Positions 50,467 through 59,701 of a stretch of DNA of 64,000 bases are shown here, piece after piece. The position numbers and the translations under genes are program-made. A model generated the notes under the pieces. It searched no databases. It worked only from the letters and a program-made list of their open reading frames with translations, and was not told where the DNA came from. Location: assembly GCF_024584805.1 (NCBI RefSeq), contig NZ_CP075715.1, positions 5,014,526 through 5,078,525 of the forward strand, written 5' to 3'. The DNA is from Streptomyces sp. FIT100. GTDB lineage: Bacteria; Actinomycetota; Actinomycetes; Streptomycetales; Streptomycetaceae. Within the stretch, counting starts at the first letter, position 1. The number at the start of each line of letters is the position of its first letter.

Positions 50467-52097
50467 CCTCGACCCTGACGGCGGCGCCACCCGTGGCGGC
50501 CGCCCGCTCTGCCGATCCCGGAAACCGGCCGGCCGTGCGGCCGCCCGTCGTCCGCTTCCGTTCCTCCCGCTCCGATCTGCTGCTCTGCGGGGCGCTGCTG
50601 GTGGCGGTCCTGCTGGTGCAGGGCTGGAACATCCAGCACTTCCCGACCCTGAGCGACGACGAGGGCACGTATCTCGCCCAGGCGTGGGCGGTCCAGCAGG
50701 GCGAGGGCCTCGCCCACTACACGTACTGGTACGACCATCCGCCGCTCGGCTGGATCCAGCTCGCCGCGCTGACCTGGATCCCCTCGCTGATCGCTCCCGA
50801 CACGATGACGGTCGCCTCGATGCGGGGCGCGATGCTGCTGGTCAGCGGTGCGAGTGCGGTGCTCCTGTATGTGCTTGCGCGGCGGCTGTGGCTGCCGCGC
50901 TGGGCGGCGGCGCTGGCGATGGCGCTCTTCGGCCTCTCGCCGCTGTCCGTCGTCCTCCAGCGGGAGATCTTCCTCGACAACCTCGCAGTGATGTGGATGC
51001 TGCTGGCCTTCTGCCTCGCCGCGTCGCCGAGCCGGCACCTGTGGCACCACTTCGCCGCGGGGCTCGCGGCGGCGGTCGGGGTGCTGACGAAGGAGACGAT
51101 GCTGGTGGTGCTGCCGGCGCTGCTGGTCACGATGTGGCGCTTCAGCCATCGCGACACCCGCAAGTTCGCGGTCACCGGCGCGGTCACGGCGTGCGCGCTG
51201 ATCGGCTTCTCGTATCCGCTGTTCGCCCTGCTCAAGGGCGAGTTGCTGCCCGGCGAGGGCCATGTGTCGCTCTGGGAGGGCATCACCTACCAGATGAGCC
51301 GCGAGGGCTCCGGCTTCATCCTCAGCGAAGGCACCGGCTCGCACGGCGTCTTCGAGTCCTGGCTCTACTACGACCGTGTGCTTCCCCTCGGGGGCCTCGC
51401 GGGCGCGGCGCTGCTGCTGGCCACGCTGCGCTGGTCGGTGACCGCGCGGGCGCTCGCCGGTCCCGCGCTCGCCGTCGCGATCCTCGCGGCGGTCGCGCTG
51501 CGGCCCTCGGGCTATCTGCCCGCCATGTACGTCATCCAGGCGCTGCCCTTCCTGGCGCTGGTGCTGGCGGGCGGCGCGGCGAGCGTGGCGCACGCGGTGC
51601 TGCGGCGGTGGCGGCGGCCGGGGGAGGGGCGCCCGCTGACGCTCGCGCGCCGCACGGTCGCGGTGCTGCTCGCCGTGGGCGCCGCGGCGTACGTCGTCCC
51701 GCGCTGGTACGACGGCGTACGCACCGCCGTCACGGCCGACGCCAACGCCCCCTACCGGGCCGCGGCGACGTGGCTGAGGACCGAGGTCGCCGACCCCGCC
51801 CGCACCCGGGTCCTCGTCGACGACGCGCTCTGGCTCGATCTCGTCCACGCGGGGTACGAGCCCGGCCTGGGCGCGATCTGGTTCTACAAGGCCGACCTCG
51901 ACCCGGCGGTGGCCAGGACGATGCCCGGCGGCTGGCGCGACCTCGACTACGTCGTGGCGTCCCCGACGGTACGCCGCGACGCACGCGACCTGCCCAATGT
52001 GCGGGCCGCGCTGGAGCATTCGACGCCCGTCGCCACCTTCGGCGAGGGCGAGGACCGCATCGAGATCCGCGAAATCGGGGGAGCTGAGCCGAAGTGA
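50463..52097 (+). CDS. GT-C (PMT/ArnT-like) polytopic glycosyltransferase
   Basis: A 544-residue polytopic protein with about eleven membrane helices. An acidic motif follows the first helix (FPTLSDDEGTYLAQAWAVQQ), as in lipid-phospho-sugar-dependent GT39/ArnT-type enzymes. YDHPPLGWIQLAALTW and FLDNLAVMWMLLAF follow. The C-terminal soluble domain (about 410-544) ends in FGEGEDRIEIREIG. It uses polyprenyl-phosphate sugars on the outer face, which the next gene could supply. GTG start in a GTGA overlap with the GT2 gene. Confidence 0.85.
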   Translation: MTSTLTAAPPVAAARSADPGNRPAVRPPVVRFRSSRSDLLLCGALLVAVLLVQGWNIQHFPTLSDDEGTYLAQAWAVQQGEGLAHYTYWYDHPPLGWIQLAALTWIPSLIAPDTMTVASMRGAMLLVSGASAVLLYVLARRLWLPRWAAALAMALFGLSPLSVVLQREIFLDNLAVMWMLLAFCLAASPSRHLWHHFAAGLAAAVGVLTKETMLVVLPALLVTMWRFSHRDTRKFAVTGAVTACALIGFSYPLFALLKGELLPGEGHVSLWEGITYQMSREGSGFILSEGTGSHGVFESWLYYDRVLPLGGLAGAALLLATLRWSVTARALAGPALAVAILAAVALRPSGYLPAMYVIQALPFLALVLAGGAASVAHAVLRRWRRPGEGRPLTLARRTVAVLLAVGAAAYVVPRWYDGVRTAVTADANAPYRAAATWLRTEVADPARTRVLVDDALWLDLVHAGYEPGLGAIWFYKADLDPAVARTMPGGWRDLDYVVASPTVRRDARDLPNVRAALEHSTPVATFGEGEDRIEIREIGGAEPK

Positions 52098-53323
52098 CGA
52101 CTCATCACACACGGGCCGAGGGTCTCGGCGATCCGTCCGGCGGCCTGTCCGCCGGCGCACCCCTGACCGTGCCGGGTGCGCTCCCGGAACCCGCAGGCGT
52201 CGCCGAGCCGGCCGTCGTCACCATCGTGATCCCGACCTTCAACGAGTCGGGGAACGTACGCGAGCTGTTGGCACGGCTCACCGAGTCGGTGCCCTCGCGG
52301 CTGCCCTGCGAGGTCGTCTTCGTCGACGACTCGACCGACGACACGCCCGCCGTGATCGCCGATGCCGCACGCGACTGCCCGTTCCCGGTGGCCGTCATCC
52401 ACCGGGACGTGGCCGAGGGCGGGCTGGGCGGTGCCGTCGTCGAGGGGATGAAGGCCGCGGGGTCGGACTGGATCGTCGTGATGGACGCCGATCTCCAGCA
52501 TCCGCCGGGCCTCGTGCCCGATCTCGTCGCCACCGGCGAGAAGGAGTCCGCCGATCTCGTCGTCGCCAGCCGCTATCTGCCCGGCGGCAGCCGGTCCGGA
52601 CTCGCCGGCGGGTACCGGATCGCCGTATCGCGCGCTGCGACCCTGCTGACGAAGGGGCTGTTCCCCCGCGCCCTGTACGGGATCAGCGACCCGATGAGCG
52701 GCTTCTTCGCGATACGCCGCGCCGCCGTGACCGCCGAGGCGCTGAAGCCGCTGGGCTACAAGATCCTGCTGGAGCTGGCCGTACGCTGCCGGCCCACCGC
52801 CGTCGCCGAGGTGCCGTTCGTCTTCCAGGACCGCTTCGCCGGCGAGTCCAAGTCGACGGTGAAGGAAGGCGGGCGCTTCCTGCGGCATCTGGTCGAGCTG
52901 CGCACCGCCTCCGCCCCGGCCCGCATGGTCGCCTTCGGGCTGATCGGCCTCACCGGCTTCGTGCCCAATCTGCTCGCGCTGCACGTCCTGGCCGGCGCGG
53001 GGCTGCACTATCTGCCCGCCGAGATCGTCGCCAACCAGTTCGGCGTGATGTGGAACTTCCTCCTCATCGAGGTGCTGCTCTTCCGCGACCGGCGCCACCA
53101 CCGGCACTGGGCGGACCGCATGGGCCGGTTCGCGCTGCTCGCCAACGCCGATCTCGTCCTGCGCATCCCGCTGATCGCCCTGCTCGTGGGCGAGTTCGGG
53201 CTCGCGGTGCTGCCCGCCACCACGCTGGCGCTGCTCACCACCTTCGTCCTGCGCTTCGCCGGGACCGAAGCGCTCGTCTACCTGCCGCACCGCAGGAGCC
53301 GCACCCCGAGGAGCACCTCATGA
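52094..53323 (+). CDS. Polyprenyl-phosphate mannose/glucose synthase fused to GtrA
   Basis: A 409-residue fusion. The N-terminal GT2 domain (about 40-270) has VTIVIPTFNESGNV, VFVDDSTDDT and VMDADLQHPP (metal site) with GGSRSGLAGGYR, typical of dolichyl-phosphate-mannose-synthase-like enzymes. The C-terminal GtrA domain (about 280-400) has four membrane helices beginning RMVAFGLIGLTGFVPNLLAL. Together they can make and flip a lipid-linked sugar. GTG start in a GTGA overlap with the GT-C gene, which is the likely user of the product; the next gene starts in a 4-nt overlap too. Confidence 0.9.
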   Translation: MTTHHTRAEGLGDPSGGLSAGAPLTVPGALPEPAGVAEPAVVTIVIPTFNESGNVRELLARLTESVPSRLPCEVVFVDDSTDDTPAVIADAARDCPFPVAVIHRDVAEGGLGGAVVEGMKAAGSDWIVVMDADLQHPPGLVPDLVATGEKESADLVVASRYLPGGSRSGLAGGYRIAVSRAATLLTKGLFPRALYGISDPMSGFFAIRRAAVTAEALKPLGYKILLELAVRCRPTAVAEVPFVFQDRFAGESKSTVKEGGRFLRHLVELRTASAPARMVAFGLIGLTGFVPNLLALHVLAGAGLHYLPAEIVANQFGVMWNFLLIEVLLFRDRRHHRHWADRMGRFALLANADLVLRIPLIALLVGEFGLAVLPATTLALLTTFVLRFAGTEALVYLPHRRSRTPRSTS

Positions 53324-55770
53324 AACGCCTTGTGAGACGAAGGAGAAGGACCGCCCTGCTCGCCGTCGCGGCGATGACCGCCGGACTCGTCCTCTCCGCC
53401 CAGCAGCCCGCCACCGCCGGCCCGAACCTCGTCAAGAACCCCGGCTTCGAAACCGCCGGCACCGGCACCGGCACCGGCACCGGTATGCCGTCCTGCTGGT
53501 CGAAGTCGGGCTGGGGCGACAACGACTTCACCTTCACCACGACCACCGACGCCCACTCCGGCACCGCCGCCATGAAGGTCGAGCTGACCCGCCGCGTCGA
53601 CGGCGACCGCAAGGCCCTCATCACCGAGTCCGCCGCCTGCGCCCCGCAGGTCGTCCCCGACCGGCAGTACGACCTGTCGTTCTGGTACAGGTCGACGACC
53701 CCGGACACCGCCCTCACCCTCTTCCGCCACGACACCACCGCCGGCTGGCAGTACTGGACCGATCTGCGCACCCTCCCGATGGAGGGGGACTGGACCCGCT
53801 CCGAGGTCCGTACGCCCGTCATCCCGCCGGGCACGGACCGGATCGCCTGGGGCGTCTCGGTCTTCGGCACCGGCAGCGTCACCACGGACGACTACGTGAT
53901 GGAGGAGGTCGCGCCGCCCGCGCCCGACCCGGTGTGCACCGGAACGCCGGAGGAGTGCGCCAAGGGCCGGTGGGACGTCATGCCCACGCAGAACCCGGTG
54001 CGCTCGATGCACTCGGTGGTGCTGCACAACGGCAAGGTGCTGCTGATCGCGGGCTCCGGCAACGACGAGACGATGTTCGAGGCGGGCACTTTCACCTCCG
54101 CCGTGTACGACCCGGTGGCGGGTACGTACGAGAACATCCCCACGCCCGCCGACATGTTCTGCGCCGGCCATGTCCAGCTCTCCGACGGCCGGGTGCTCGT
54201 GATGAGCGGCAACAAGGGCTACCCGTCCGCCGACGGCACCATCGGCTATCAGGGCCTGAAGGACTCGTACGTCTTCGACCCGGCGACCGCGACGTACACG
54301 CGCACGAACGACATGAACGGCGGTCACTGGTACCCGTCGGCGACGATCCTCGGCAACGGCGACGTCATCTCCTTCGGCGGGCTGAAGGAGGACTCGACGG
54401 GCAATGTGACGGCGGAGAAGTTCTCGGCCGCCGAGAACAAGTGGCTGCCGCTGCACCAGGTCAACCAGACCTGGTCGTTCTGGGGCCTGTACCCGTCGAT
54501 GATCCTGATGCAGGACGGCCGGCTCTTCTACTCCGGCAGCCATGTCTTCGGCAACGGCACCCCGGGCACCGGCGCCTCCGTCTACGACTACGACGCCAAC
54601 TCCATCACCGACGTCCCGGGCCTGCGGAACAAGGACCAGCGCGACGAGAGCGCCAGCGTCCTGCTGCCCCCGGCGCAGGACCAGCGGGTCCTCACGATCG
54701 GCGGCGGCAACAACGAGACCAACCCGGCCGCCAACCGCCTCACCGACCTGATCGACCTCAAGGAGCCGAACCCGCGGTACACGGCGGGCCCGCCGCTCCC
54801 GCAGGGCCTCGTCGACCAGGGCCAGGGCAAGCGGCCGCAGACCGGCGACGAGGGCAAGATGTTCGTCTCGGCGGTGCTGCTGCCGGACGGCAAGGTCCTG
54901 GAGACCGGCGGCGGACTGCACGACCGCGCCGACCCGGTGTACGAGGCGTCGTTCTTCGACCCGGTGACCAACACGTACGAGCCGGGGCTCGCGGCCGACC
55001 CGATCCCGCGGACCTACCACTCGTCGGCGTTCCTGCTGCCCGACGGCCGGGTGATGGCCGTCGGCGACAACCCGGGCAACGGCACGTACAACCACAACGT
55101 GTCGGTCTACACACCGCCCTACCTCCTCAAGGGCCCCCGCCCGCGCATCACTTCGGTGATCGACAAGGAGTGGCAGTACGGCGACACCCAGCGGATCACC
55201 GTCGACCGGCCCATCGCCAAGGCGGAGCTGATCCGCCCGGCGGCCGTCACGCACTCGTCCGACCCGAACCAGCGGTTCGTGGACCTGCCGATGAGCGTCC
55301 TCAGCGACACGACGATCGACCTGAACGTCACCGGCAATCCGAACCTCGCCCCGCCCGGCTGGTACATGCTCTTCGGCGTCGACGCCAACGGGGTGCCGAC
55401 GGTGGCCGAGTGGGTGCATCTGGGCGGCGGTCCCGCGACGGCTCAGGCCGCGGCCTCGTCGGCCCATGTCCACGACTTCGCGAACGACCTCGCCCAGTCG
55501 CCGCGGAGGAACGGCGGGAAGCGGGCGTCGGCCCCGGTCAGTCCGCAGGTCGCGGGCTGCGACCGGCACTACGGCTCGGCGAACGTCTGCGTGCCGCTGG
55601 CCTTCCCGGAGCCGGTCAGGGCGACGACGAAGTCCCGGTGCGACTGGCTGGCGGCGCACGGCTACGGCCGGTTGAAGGTCAACGGCAAGGACGACCCGCT
55701 GCGGCTCGACCCGGACCGGGACGGCAGGACCTGCGGCAAGGGGGACCTGAAGAGGCAGCTCAGAGGGTGA
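53320..55770 (+). CDS. GlxA-like secreted copper radical oxidase (galactose oxidase family)
   Basis: An 816-residue exported protein. Signal peptide (1-33, tail ATA), then a Gly-Thr repeat GTGTGTGTG (47-55) and a jelly-roll carbohydrate-binding-like domain (about 36-195). The kelch beta-propeller of the galactose oxidase/glyoxal oxidase family follows (about 215-600). Its active site reads Cys281 (FCAGHVQLSDGR) cross-linking to Tyr338 (HWYPSATI), axial Tyr566 and His567 (RTYHSSAFLLPDGRV), and His645 (VTHSSDPNQR). A C-terminal excalibur-like segment ends in DPDRDGRTCGKG (797-808). Such enzymes oxidise glycan alcohols to aldehydes with release of H2O2; in Streptomyces, GlxA works with CslA in apical glycan deposition. 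Last gene of the cluster; its end overlaps the convergent TetR gene by 11 bp. Confidence 0.9.
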   Translation: MKRLVRRRRRTALLAVAAMTAGLVLSAQQPATAGPNLVKNPGFETAGTGTGTGTGMPSCWSKSGWGDNDFTFTTTTDAHSGTAAMKVELTRRVDGDRKALITESAACAPQVVPDRQYDLSFWYRSTTPDTALTLFRHDTTAGWQYWTDLRTLPMEGDWTRSEVRTPVIPPGTDRIAWGVSVFGTGSVTTDDYVMEEVAPPAPDPVCTGTPEECAKGRWDVMPTQNPVRSMHSVVLHNGKVLLIAGSGNDETMFEAGTFTSAVYDPVAGTYENIPTPADMFCAGHVQLSDGRVLVMSGNKGYPSADGTIGYQGLKDSYVFDPATATYTRTNDMNGGHWYPSATILGNGDVISFGGLKEDSTGNVTAEKFSAAENKWLPLHQVNQTWSFWGLYPSMILMQDGRLFYSGSHVFGNGTPGTGASVYDYDANSITDVPGLRNKDQRDESASVLLPPAQDQRVLTIGGGNNETNPAANRLTDLIDLKEPNPRYTAGPPLPQGLVDQGQGKRPQTGDEGKMFVSAVLLPDGKVLETGGGLHDRADPVYEASFFDPVTNTYEPGLAADPIPRTYHSSAFLLPDGRVMAVGDNPGNGTYNHNVSVYTPPYLLKGPRPRITSVIDKEWQYGDTQRITVDRPIAKAELIRPAAVTHSSDPNQRFVDLPMSVLSDTTIDLNVTGNPNLAPPGWYMLFGVDANGVPTVAEWVHLGGGPATAQAAASSAHVHDFANDLAQSPRRNGGKRASAPVSPQVAGCDRHYGSANVCVPLAFPEPVRATTKSRCDWLAAHGYGRLKVNGKDDPLRLDPDRDGRTCGKGDLKRQLRG

Positions 55771-56395
55771 GACCGCCCTTGAGCGTGTCCAGCGTGCGGT
55801 TCACGAGCGCGACCAGGTCGTCCTCCTGGTCGCGCTCGGCCCAGTAGAGCATCGCCTCGCGCAGCGCGCCCATCACCGACGCCGTGAACACCCGGACCTC
55901 CAGATCGTCGGGGGCGCGCCCGGCGCGCTCGGCGATCGGACGGGCCAGCAGCTGGGAGGTCTCGGCCATGGTCTCCGCCATCCGGCCCCGGAGCGCGGGG
56001 ACTTCGGCCATGAGCCTCGTGCGCTCGTACATCTCCCGGGGTTCGTTGCGGAGGATCTCGGCGACCGCGGCGGTGAGGACGATGCGGAGGGATTCCAGCG
56101 GCGGCTCGTCGGCGGGCCGTGCCCGCAGCACCTGCTCCATGACCGGGTCGTACTCGTCGGTCAGGACGATGTCCTCCTTGGTGGGGAAGTAGCGGAAGAC
56201 GGTGGACGGGGAGACCTCGGCCGCCGCCGCGATCTGGTCGATGGTGGTCGCCTCGTACCCCTGCTCGGCGATCAGCCGGTACGTGGCCCGGCGGATCGCC
56301 CGCCGGGTCTTCAGCTTCTTGCGCTCACGCAGCCCCATCGGGGGCGGAGGCGCTGCGAGCGGCGGGTGGTGTGCGGAGGCGGCCATGGGTGTCAT
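55760..56395 (-). CDS. TetR-family transcriptional regulator
   Basis: A 211-residue dimeric repressor. N-terminal helix-turn-helix (about 26-70, AIRRATYRLIAEQGYEATTI and AAAEVSPSTVFRYFPTKEDI), then a ligand-binding helical domain. The ATG at 56395 lacks a good ribosome site; a second ATG four codons on is possible. It overlaps the GlxA-like gene tail to tail by 11 bp and may regulate a target through the AGTCAC/GTGACT palindrome about 60 bp upstream of its own start. Confidence 0.92.
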   Translation of the reverse strand: MTPMAASAHHPPLAAPPPPMGLRERKKLKTRRAIRRATYRLIAEQGYEATTIDQIAAAAEVSPSTVFRYFPTKEDIVLTDEYDPVMEQVLRARPADEPPLESLRIVLTAAVAEILRNEPREMYERTRLMAEVPALRGRMAETMAETSQLLARPIAERAGRAPDDLEVRVFTASVMGALREAMLYWAERDQEDDLVALVNRTLDTLKGGLTL

Positions 56396-56456
56396 TGTCG
56401 GACACCCGCCGAGGCCCCGGCCATGCCTGGGAGCTCGACCGGCGCCTCCTTCTGAT

Positions 56457-56480
56457 AGTCACCGTCAAGTGATAGTGACT
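56457..56480. promoter_or_regulatory. Candidate TetR operator
   Basis: AGTCAC (56457-56462) and GTGACT (56475-56480) form an inverted repeat with a 12-bp spacer upstream of the TetR gene; flanking bases extend it partly (GATAGTCAC and GATAGTGACT). Confidence 0.45.
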
Positions 56481-56506
56481 CTCAAAATCTGGAGGGTGTC
56501 AATACA

Positions 56507-56542
56507 CCGGAGGGCCCGCGGCTGCTGCCGCGGGCCCTCCGG
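56507..56542. terminator. Terminator of the hemolysin III gene
   Basis: A perfect 16-bp stem (CCGGAGGGCCCGCGGC, loop tgct, GCCGCGGGCCCTCCGG) lies just downstream of the hemolysin III stop codon on the minus strand. Confidence 0.85.
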
Positions 56543-56556
56543 AAGGGTCGGGCTGC

Positions 56557-57234
56557 TCAGGCGTGCTGGTAGGCCACGAGCGAGATGCCGACGTAGTGGA
56601 CGACGAAGGCCGCCAGCGTGAAGGAGTGGAACACCTCGTGGAAGCCGAACCAGCGCGGTGACGGGTTCGGCTTCTTCATGCCGTAGACCACGCCGCCCGC
56701 GCTGTAGAGCAGCCCGCCCACGATCACGAGCACGAGCACCGCGATCCCGCCGGTGCGCAGGAAGTTGGGCAGGAAGAAGACGGCGGCCCAGCCCATCGCG
56801 ATGTAGCACGGCGTGTAGAGCCAGCGCGGGGCGCCGACCCAGAACACCCGGAACGCGATTCCCGCAACCGCTGCCGCCCAGACCGCCCACAAGAGCACAC
56901 GCCCGGTGGAGTCCGGAAGGAGCAGCAGTGTCAGCGGGGTATAGGTACCGGCGATGATCAGAAAAATGTTCGCGTGGTCGAGCCGGCGCAGGACGGCCGT
57001 CGCGCGCGGGCCCCACTCCCCGCGGTGGTAGAGCGCGCTCACGCCGAAGAGCAGGCAGGCCGTGAGCACGTAGACGCCGCAGGCGATCCGGCCGCGCGTC
57101 GAGTCCGCGAGCGCGGTGAGCACGATTCCTGCGACGAGCACGGCGGGGAACATCCCCGCGTGCAGCCACCCCCGCAGCCTCGGCTTCAGTGGCGGCGGGT
57201 CGATCTCGGTCGCATCGGGCGCGGCTGCTGTCAT
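56557..57234 (-). CDS. Hemolysin III / PAQR family membrane protein
   Basis: A 225-residue seven-helix membrane protein of the hemolysin III (YqfA/PAQR-like) family. Conserved blocks: FGVSALYHRGEW, LDHANIFLIIAGTYTPLTLL and the C-terminal FGFHEVFHSFTLAAFVVHYV, whose His residues form a metal site. Function in bacteria is poorly defined, possibly lipid-modifying or receptor-like. A perfect inverted repeat 11 bp upstream of its ATG is a likely operator. A strong terminator follows the gene. Confidence 0.92.
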   Translation of the reverse strand: MTAAAPDATEIDPPPLKPRLRGWLHAGMFPAVLVAGIVLTALADSTRGRIACGVYVLTACLLFGVSALYHRGEWGPRATAVLRRLDHANIFLIIAGTYTPLTLLLLPDSTGRVLLWAVWAAAVAGIAFRVFWVGAPRWLYTPCYIAMGWAAVFFLPNFLRTGGIAVLVLVIVGGLLYSAGGVVYGMKKPNPSPRWFGFHEVFHSFTLAAFVVHYVGISLVAYQHA

Positions 57235-57244
57235 GACGGCATGC

Positions 57245-57264
57245 TACCTACGCTTCCGTAGGTA
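57245..57264. promoter_or_regulatory. TACCTACG-cttc-CGTAGGTA operator
   Basis: A perfect 8-bp inverted repeat with a 4-bp spacer, only 11 bp upstream of the hemolysin III ATG. Its position suggests a repressor site overlapping the start of that transcript; the repressor is not adjacent unless it is the TetR at 55760. Confidence 0.6.
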
Positions 57265-57469
57265 ACAGCAGACGTGCGCGACGGAGGCGAACAGGGGATA
57301 CGAGTGGTAATGCTCACGTGAGAGGTCCTCTGGACATATGGGCACACTCCACGGATGATCAGATGAGTGCGGTCGGCACCGGATGAGCGCCAGTAGATCA
57401 GTGCAGTGAAGCATCCGGGTCGCAGCCCCCACGGGGCAACAACCTCAAACCCCTCACTTAGGAGCGATC

Positions 57470-59305
57470 GTGGCGCGCGAATTCGCGGCTCCCGGCACCA
57501 CCCCCACCCATCACCAGGAACTGATCGCCTGGGTCGACGAGATCGCAGAGATCACGCAGCCGGACCGGGTGGTCTGGTGCGACGGCTCCGAGGCCGAGTA
57601 CGACCGGCTGTGCGAGGAACTGGTCGCGAAGGGCACGTTCAGGAAGCTGGACCCGATCAAGCGCCCGAACTCCTACTACGCCGCGTCCGACCCGACCGAC
57701 GTCGCACGCGTCGAGGACCGCACCTTCATCTGCTCCGAGAACGAGGCGGACGCCGGCCCCACGAACCACTGGAAGGCCCCGGCGGAGATGCGCGACATCT
57801 TCACCGGCGAGCAGGGAGTCTTCCGCGGCTCGATGCGCGGCCGGACGATGTACGTCGTCCCGTTCTGCATGGGCCCGCTCGGTTCGCCGCTCTCCGCGCT
57901 CGGCGTCGAGATCACCGACTCCGCGTACGTCGCCGTCTCCATGCGCACCATGACCCGCATGGGGCAGACCGTCCTCGACGAGCTCGGCGACGACGGCTTC
58001 TTCGTGAAGGCCGTCCACACCCTCGGCGCGCCGCTCGAGCCCGGCCAGGAGGACGTGCCGTGGCCGTGCAACAGCACGAAGTACATCTCGCACTTCCCGG
58101 AGACCCGCGAGATCTGGTCCTACGGCTCCGGCTACGGCGGCAACGCGCTGCTCGGCAAGAAGTGCTACGCCCTGCGCATCGCCTCCGTCATGGCCCGCGA
58201 CGAGGGCTGGCTCGCCGAGCACATGCTCATCCTCAAGCTGACCCCGCCGCAGGGCGAGTCGAAGTACGTCGCCGCCGCCTTCCCCTCCGCCTGCGGCAAG
58301 ACCAATCTGGCCATGCTGGAGCCGACGGTCTCCGGCTGGAGCGTCGAGACGATCGGCGACGACATCGCCTGGATGCGCTTCGGCGAGGACGGCCGGCTCT
58401 ACGCGATCAACCCCGAGGCGGGCTTCTTCGGCGTCGCGCCCGGCACCGGTGAGCACACCAACGCCAACGCCATGAAGACGCTGTGGGGCAACTCCGTCTT
58501 CACCAACGTCGCGCTGACCGACGAGGGCGACGTGTGGTGGGAGGGCATGACCGAGGAGCTGCCCAAGCACCTCACGGACTGGAAGGGCAACGACTGGACG
58601 CCGGACTCCGAGACCCCGGCCGCCCACCCCAACGCCCGCTTCACCGTCCCCGCCGGCCAGTGCCCGATCATCGCGCCCGAGTGGGAGGACCCGAAGGGCG
58701 TGCCGATCTCGGCGATCCTCTTCGGCGGCCGCCGCGCCTCCGCCGTCCCGCTGGTGACCGAGTCCTTCGACTGGCAGCACGGCGTCTTCCTCGGCGCGAA
58801 CGTGGCGAGCGAGAAGACCGCCGCGGCCGAGGGCAAGGTCGGCGAGCTGCGCCGCGACCCGTTCGCGATGCTCCCGTTCTGCGGCTACAACATGGGCGAC
58901 TACATGGCCCACTGGCTCACGGTCGGCAAGGCTGCGGTCTCGCGGGGGGACGCCGCGAAGCTCCCGAAGATCTACTACGTCAACTGGTTCCGCAAGAACG
59001 ACGCCGGCAAGTTCGTCTGGCCCGGCTTCGGCGAGAACAGCCGCGTCCTGAAGTGGATCGTCGAGCGCCTGGAGGGCAGGGCCGAGGGCGTGGAGACCCC
59101 CATCGGCATCCTCCCGACGAAGGCCGCCCTCGACACCGACGGCCTCGACCTCGCCGAGGAGGACCTGGACTTCCTCCTCAAGGTCGACACCGACATCTGG
59201 CGCGAGGAGGCGGCGCTGGTCCCCGAGCACCTCAACACCTTCGGCGACCACACCCCGAAGGAACTCTGGGACGAGTACCGCGCACTCGTCGCCCGCCTGG
59301 GCTGA
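57470..59305 (+). CDS. pckG: Phosphoenolpyruvate carboxykinase (GTP)
   Basis: Converts oxaloacetate and GTP to PEP, GDP and CO2, the entry to gluconeogenesis, in the cytoplasm. The 611-residue protein is full length for the GTP class. The active-site P-loop is FPSACGKTNLAM (Cys275, the class hallmark). CSENEADAGPTNHW, FCMGPLGSPLSALGVEITDS and FGGRRASAVPLVTESFDW are present. The GTG start follows GGAG by 5 nt. It is monocistronic, with a strong terminator at 59325. Confidence 0.97.
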   Translation: MAREFAAPGTTPTHHQELIAWVDEIAEITQPDRVVWCDGSEAEYDRLCEELVAKGTFRKLDPIKRPNSYYAASDPTDVARVEDRTFICSENEADAGPTNHWKAPAEMRDIFTGEQGVFRGSMRGRTMYVVPFCMGPLGSPLSALGVEITDSAYVAVSMRTMTRMGQTVLDELGDDGFFVKAVHTLGAPLEPGQEDVPWPCNSTKYISHFPETREIWSYGSGYGGNALLGKKCYALRIASVMARDEGWLAEHMLILKLTPPQGESKYVAAAFPSACGKTNLAMLEPTVSGWSVETIGDDIAWMRFGEDGRLYAINPEAGFFGVAPGTGEHTNANAMKTLWGNSVFTNVALTDEGDVWWEGMTEELPKHLTDWKGNDWTPDSETPAAHPNARFTVPAGQCPIIAPEWEDPKGVPISAILFGGRRASAVPLVTESFDWQHGVFLGANVASEKTAAAEGKVGELRRDPFAMLPFCGYNMGDYMAHWLTVGKAAVSRGDAAKLPKIYYVNWFRKNDAGKFVWPGFGENSRVLKWIVERLEGRAEGVETPIGILPTKAALDTDGLDLAEEDLDFLLKVDTDIWREEAALVPEHLNTFGDHTPKELWDEYRALVARLG

Positions 59306-59324
59306 CGCGAGTCCCGCTGCCGAC

Positions 59325-59376
59325 AGGGCTGGGGCCCGCCCCCGTACAACGACGTACGGTGGCGGGCCCCAGCCCT
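59325..59376. terminator. Terminator after PEPCK
   Basis: A 16-bp perfect outer stem (AGGGCTGGGGCCCGCC with GGCGGGCCCCAGCCCT) encloses an inner CCGTAC/GTACGG stem. It starts 20 nt after the PEPCK stop codon. Confidence 0.9.
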
Positions 59377-59394
59377 TCCCGATGGCTGCCCGGG

Positions 59395-59570
59395 TCAGCC
59401 GAGGGCCTTCTTCTGGTTCCAGCTGTTCGTCACGACCGTGGTGTAGGCACCGATGGCGGACGCTCCGCCACGGTAGTAGCGGACGGATCCGAACTGGTCC
59501 TTCAGACGGCGTACGCGTTCCGCGTCTTGTAGTGCCCTGGCACCGGGTGTGCGGGTCCTGGCGGCGTGGT
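59395..59570 (-). pseudogene. Possible 3' gene fragment
   Basis: One minus-strand frame reads LQDAERVRRLKDQFGSVRYY followed by RGGASAIGAYTTVVTNSW and NQKKALG-stop. It looks protein-like but has no start, no ribosome site and no family that I recognise. It is either the tail of a decayed gene or chance. The rest of the 396 bp between PEPCK and the next gene holds only the terminator. Confidence 0.3.
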
Positions 59571-59701
59571 AGGTGGTAGCGCTTCGATGGCCGGTCGAGC
59601 GAGATCGCGAAAGAAGGCCGACGCCGCTTGATCTCCTCGGCCTTCTCCGAGGTGGCGCCCGGCCACAGTGGCCGGTTGCCGGTGCCGGGTGCCGCGCGGC
59701 T

